A stretch of 64,000 bases of DNA from Yarrowia lipolytica. Taxonomy: Eukaryota; Ascomycota; Dipodascomycetes; Dipodascales. Below are positions 63,946 through 64,000 of this stretch, piece by piece (within the stretch, counting starts at the first letter, position 1; the number at the start of each line of letters is the position of its first letter). The translations under genes were made by a program, and so were the position numbers. The notes under the pieces are model-generated. The model did not search any database and was not told the origin of the DNA. It saw only the letters and a program-made list of their open reading frames with translations. The stretch lies in the NCBI RefSeq assembly GCF_001761485.1, contig NC_090774.1, positions 930,001-994,000 of the forward strand, given 5' to 3'.

Positions 63946-64000
63946 AAAAAATGGTAGAGGAGGAATAAGAAAAACAAGAGGAGGAAGAGGACAACGGCGA

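Noticed and set aside
63684-63994. Hydrophobic 97- and 68-codon frames
   Set aside because: Translation of the TAAA microsatellite.
1-64000. CRISPR arrays, LTR retroelements, LINEs, DNA transposons
   Set aside because: No spaced direct repeats, no reverse transcriptase, integrase or transposase motifs, and no paired long terminal repeats were seen. Solo LTRs of low similarity could be missed by eye.

Overview
The window looks like nuclear DNA of the yeast Yarrowia lipolytica or a very close relative. Support: moderate GC, mostly intronless genes, an intron of the type GTGAGT...CTAACACAG, intron-bearing tRNA genes, a 5S rRNA gene placed 4 nt behind a tRNA gene (a dicistronic arrangement known from Yarrowia), many CACGTG boxes and TACTGTAC motifs, and proteins that match ascomycete yeast families throughout. 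From memory, an alcohol dehydrogenase and MIG1 lie this close together on chromosome E; I could not check this.

Layout. A 5S rRNA gene cut by the window edge (1-112). Zinc alcohol dehydrogenase (1885-3160, minus) whose ATG is split by an intron. Polyprenol reductase DFG10 (5749-6750, plus) behind a CACGTG cluster. Degenerate F-box gene (6970-8152, minus). Quinone-oxidoreductase-like MDR protein (8514-9554, minus). Small GPI wall protein (13163-13819, minus). A 5.3-kb stretch without a convincing gene. RecA-fold-like protein (19160-20086, minus). tRNA-Leu(AAG) with intron (20572-20671). Clg1/Pho80-type cyclin (22654-23892, minus). Purine permease (26838-28661, plus). Mig1/CreA repressor (31513-33318, plus) with a long leader and a short uORF. 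A gene graveyard (34745-36472, minus) with a broken aspartic protease and a second relic. Dss4/Mss4 (37268-37801, plus). CENP-X/Mhf2 (38432-38722, minus) with a 10-bp minisatellite just upstream. A second GPI wall protein with an apparent frameshift (39084-40489, minus). Atm1 (42822-45038, minus). A tubby-C-like protein (45966-46916, minus). A short divergent DcpS-like protein (47940-48488, plus). A small unknown protein (51421-51696, minus). A telomerase RNA candidate (about 54097-54740, plus). A ferric reductase (56354-58456, minus). A dicistronic tRNA-Asp(GTC)-5S unit (60253-60466, minus). A Baeyer-Villiger-type monooxygenase (60882-62417, minus). A TAAA microsatellite ends the window.

The genes form no operon or cluster; they are independent housekeeping, wall, transport and regulatory genes. 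The best lead is at 54171-54186: 16 nt equal to 1.6 copies of the C-rich complement of the Yarrowia telomeric repeat TTAGTCAGGG, in a non-coding interval with short-range pairing around it and an Sm-like site 3' of it. Telomere-like GGGTTAGGG motifs lie 1.5-2 kb upstream. No CRISPR array, LTR retroelement or intact transposon was seen.
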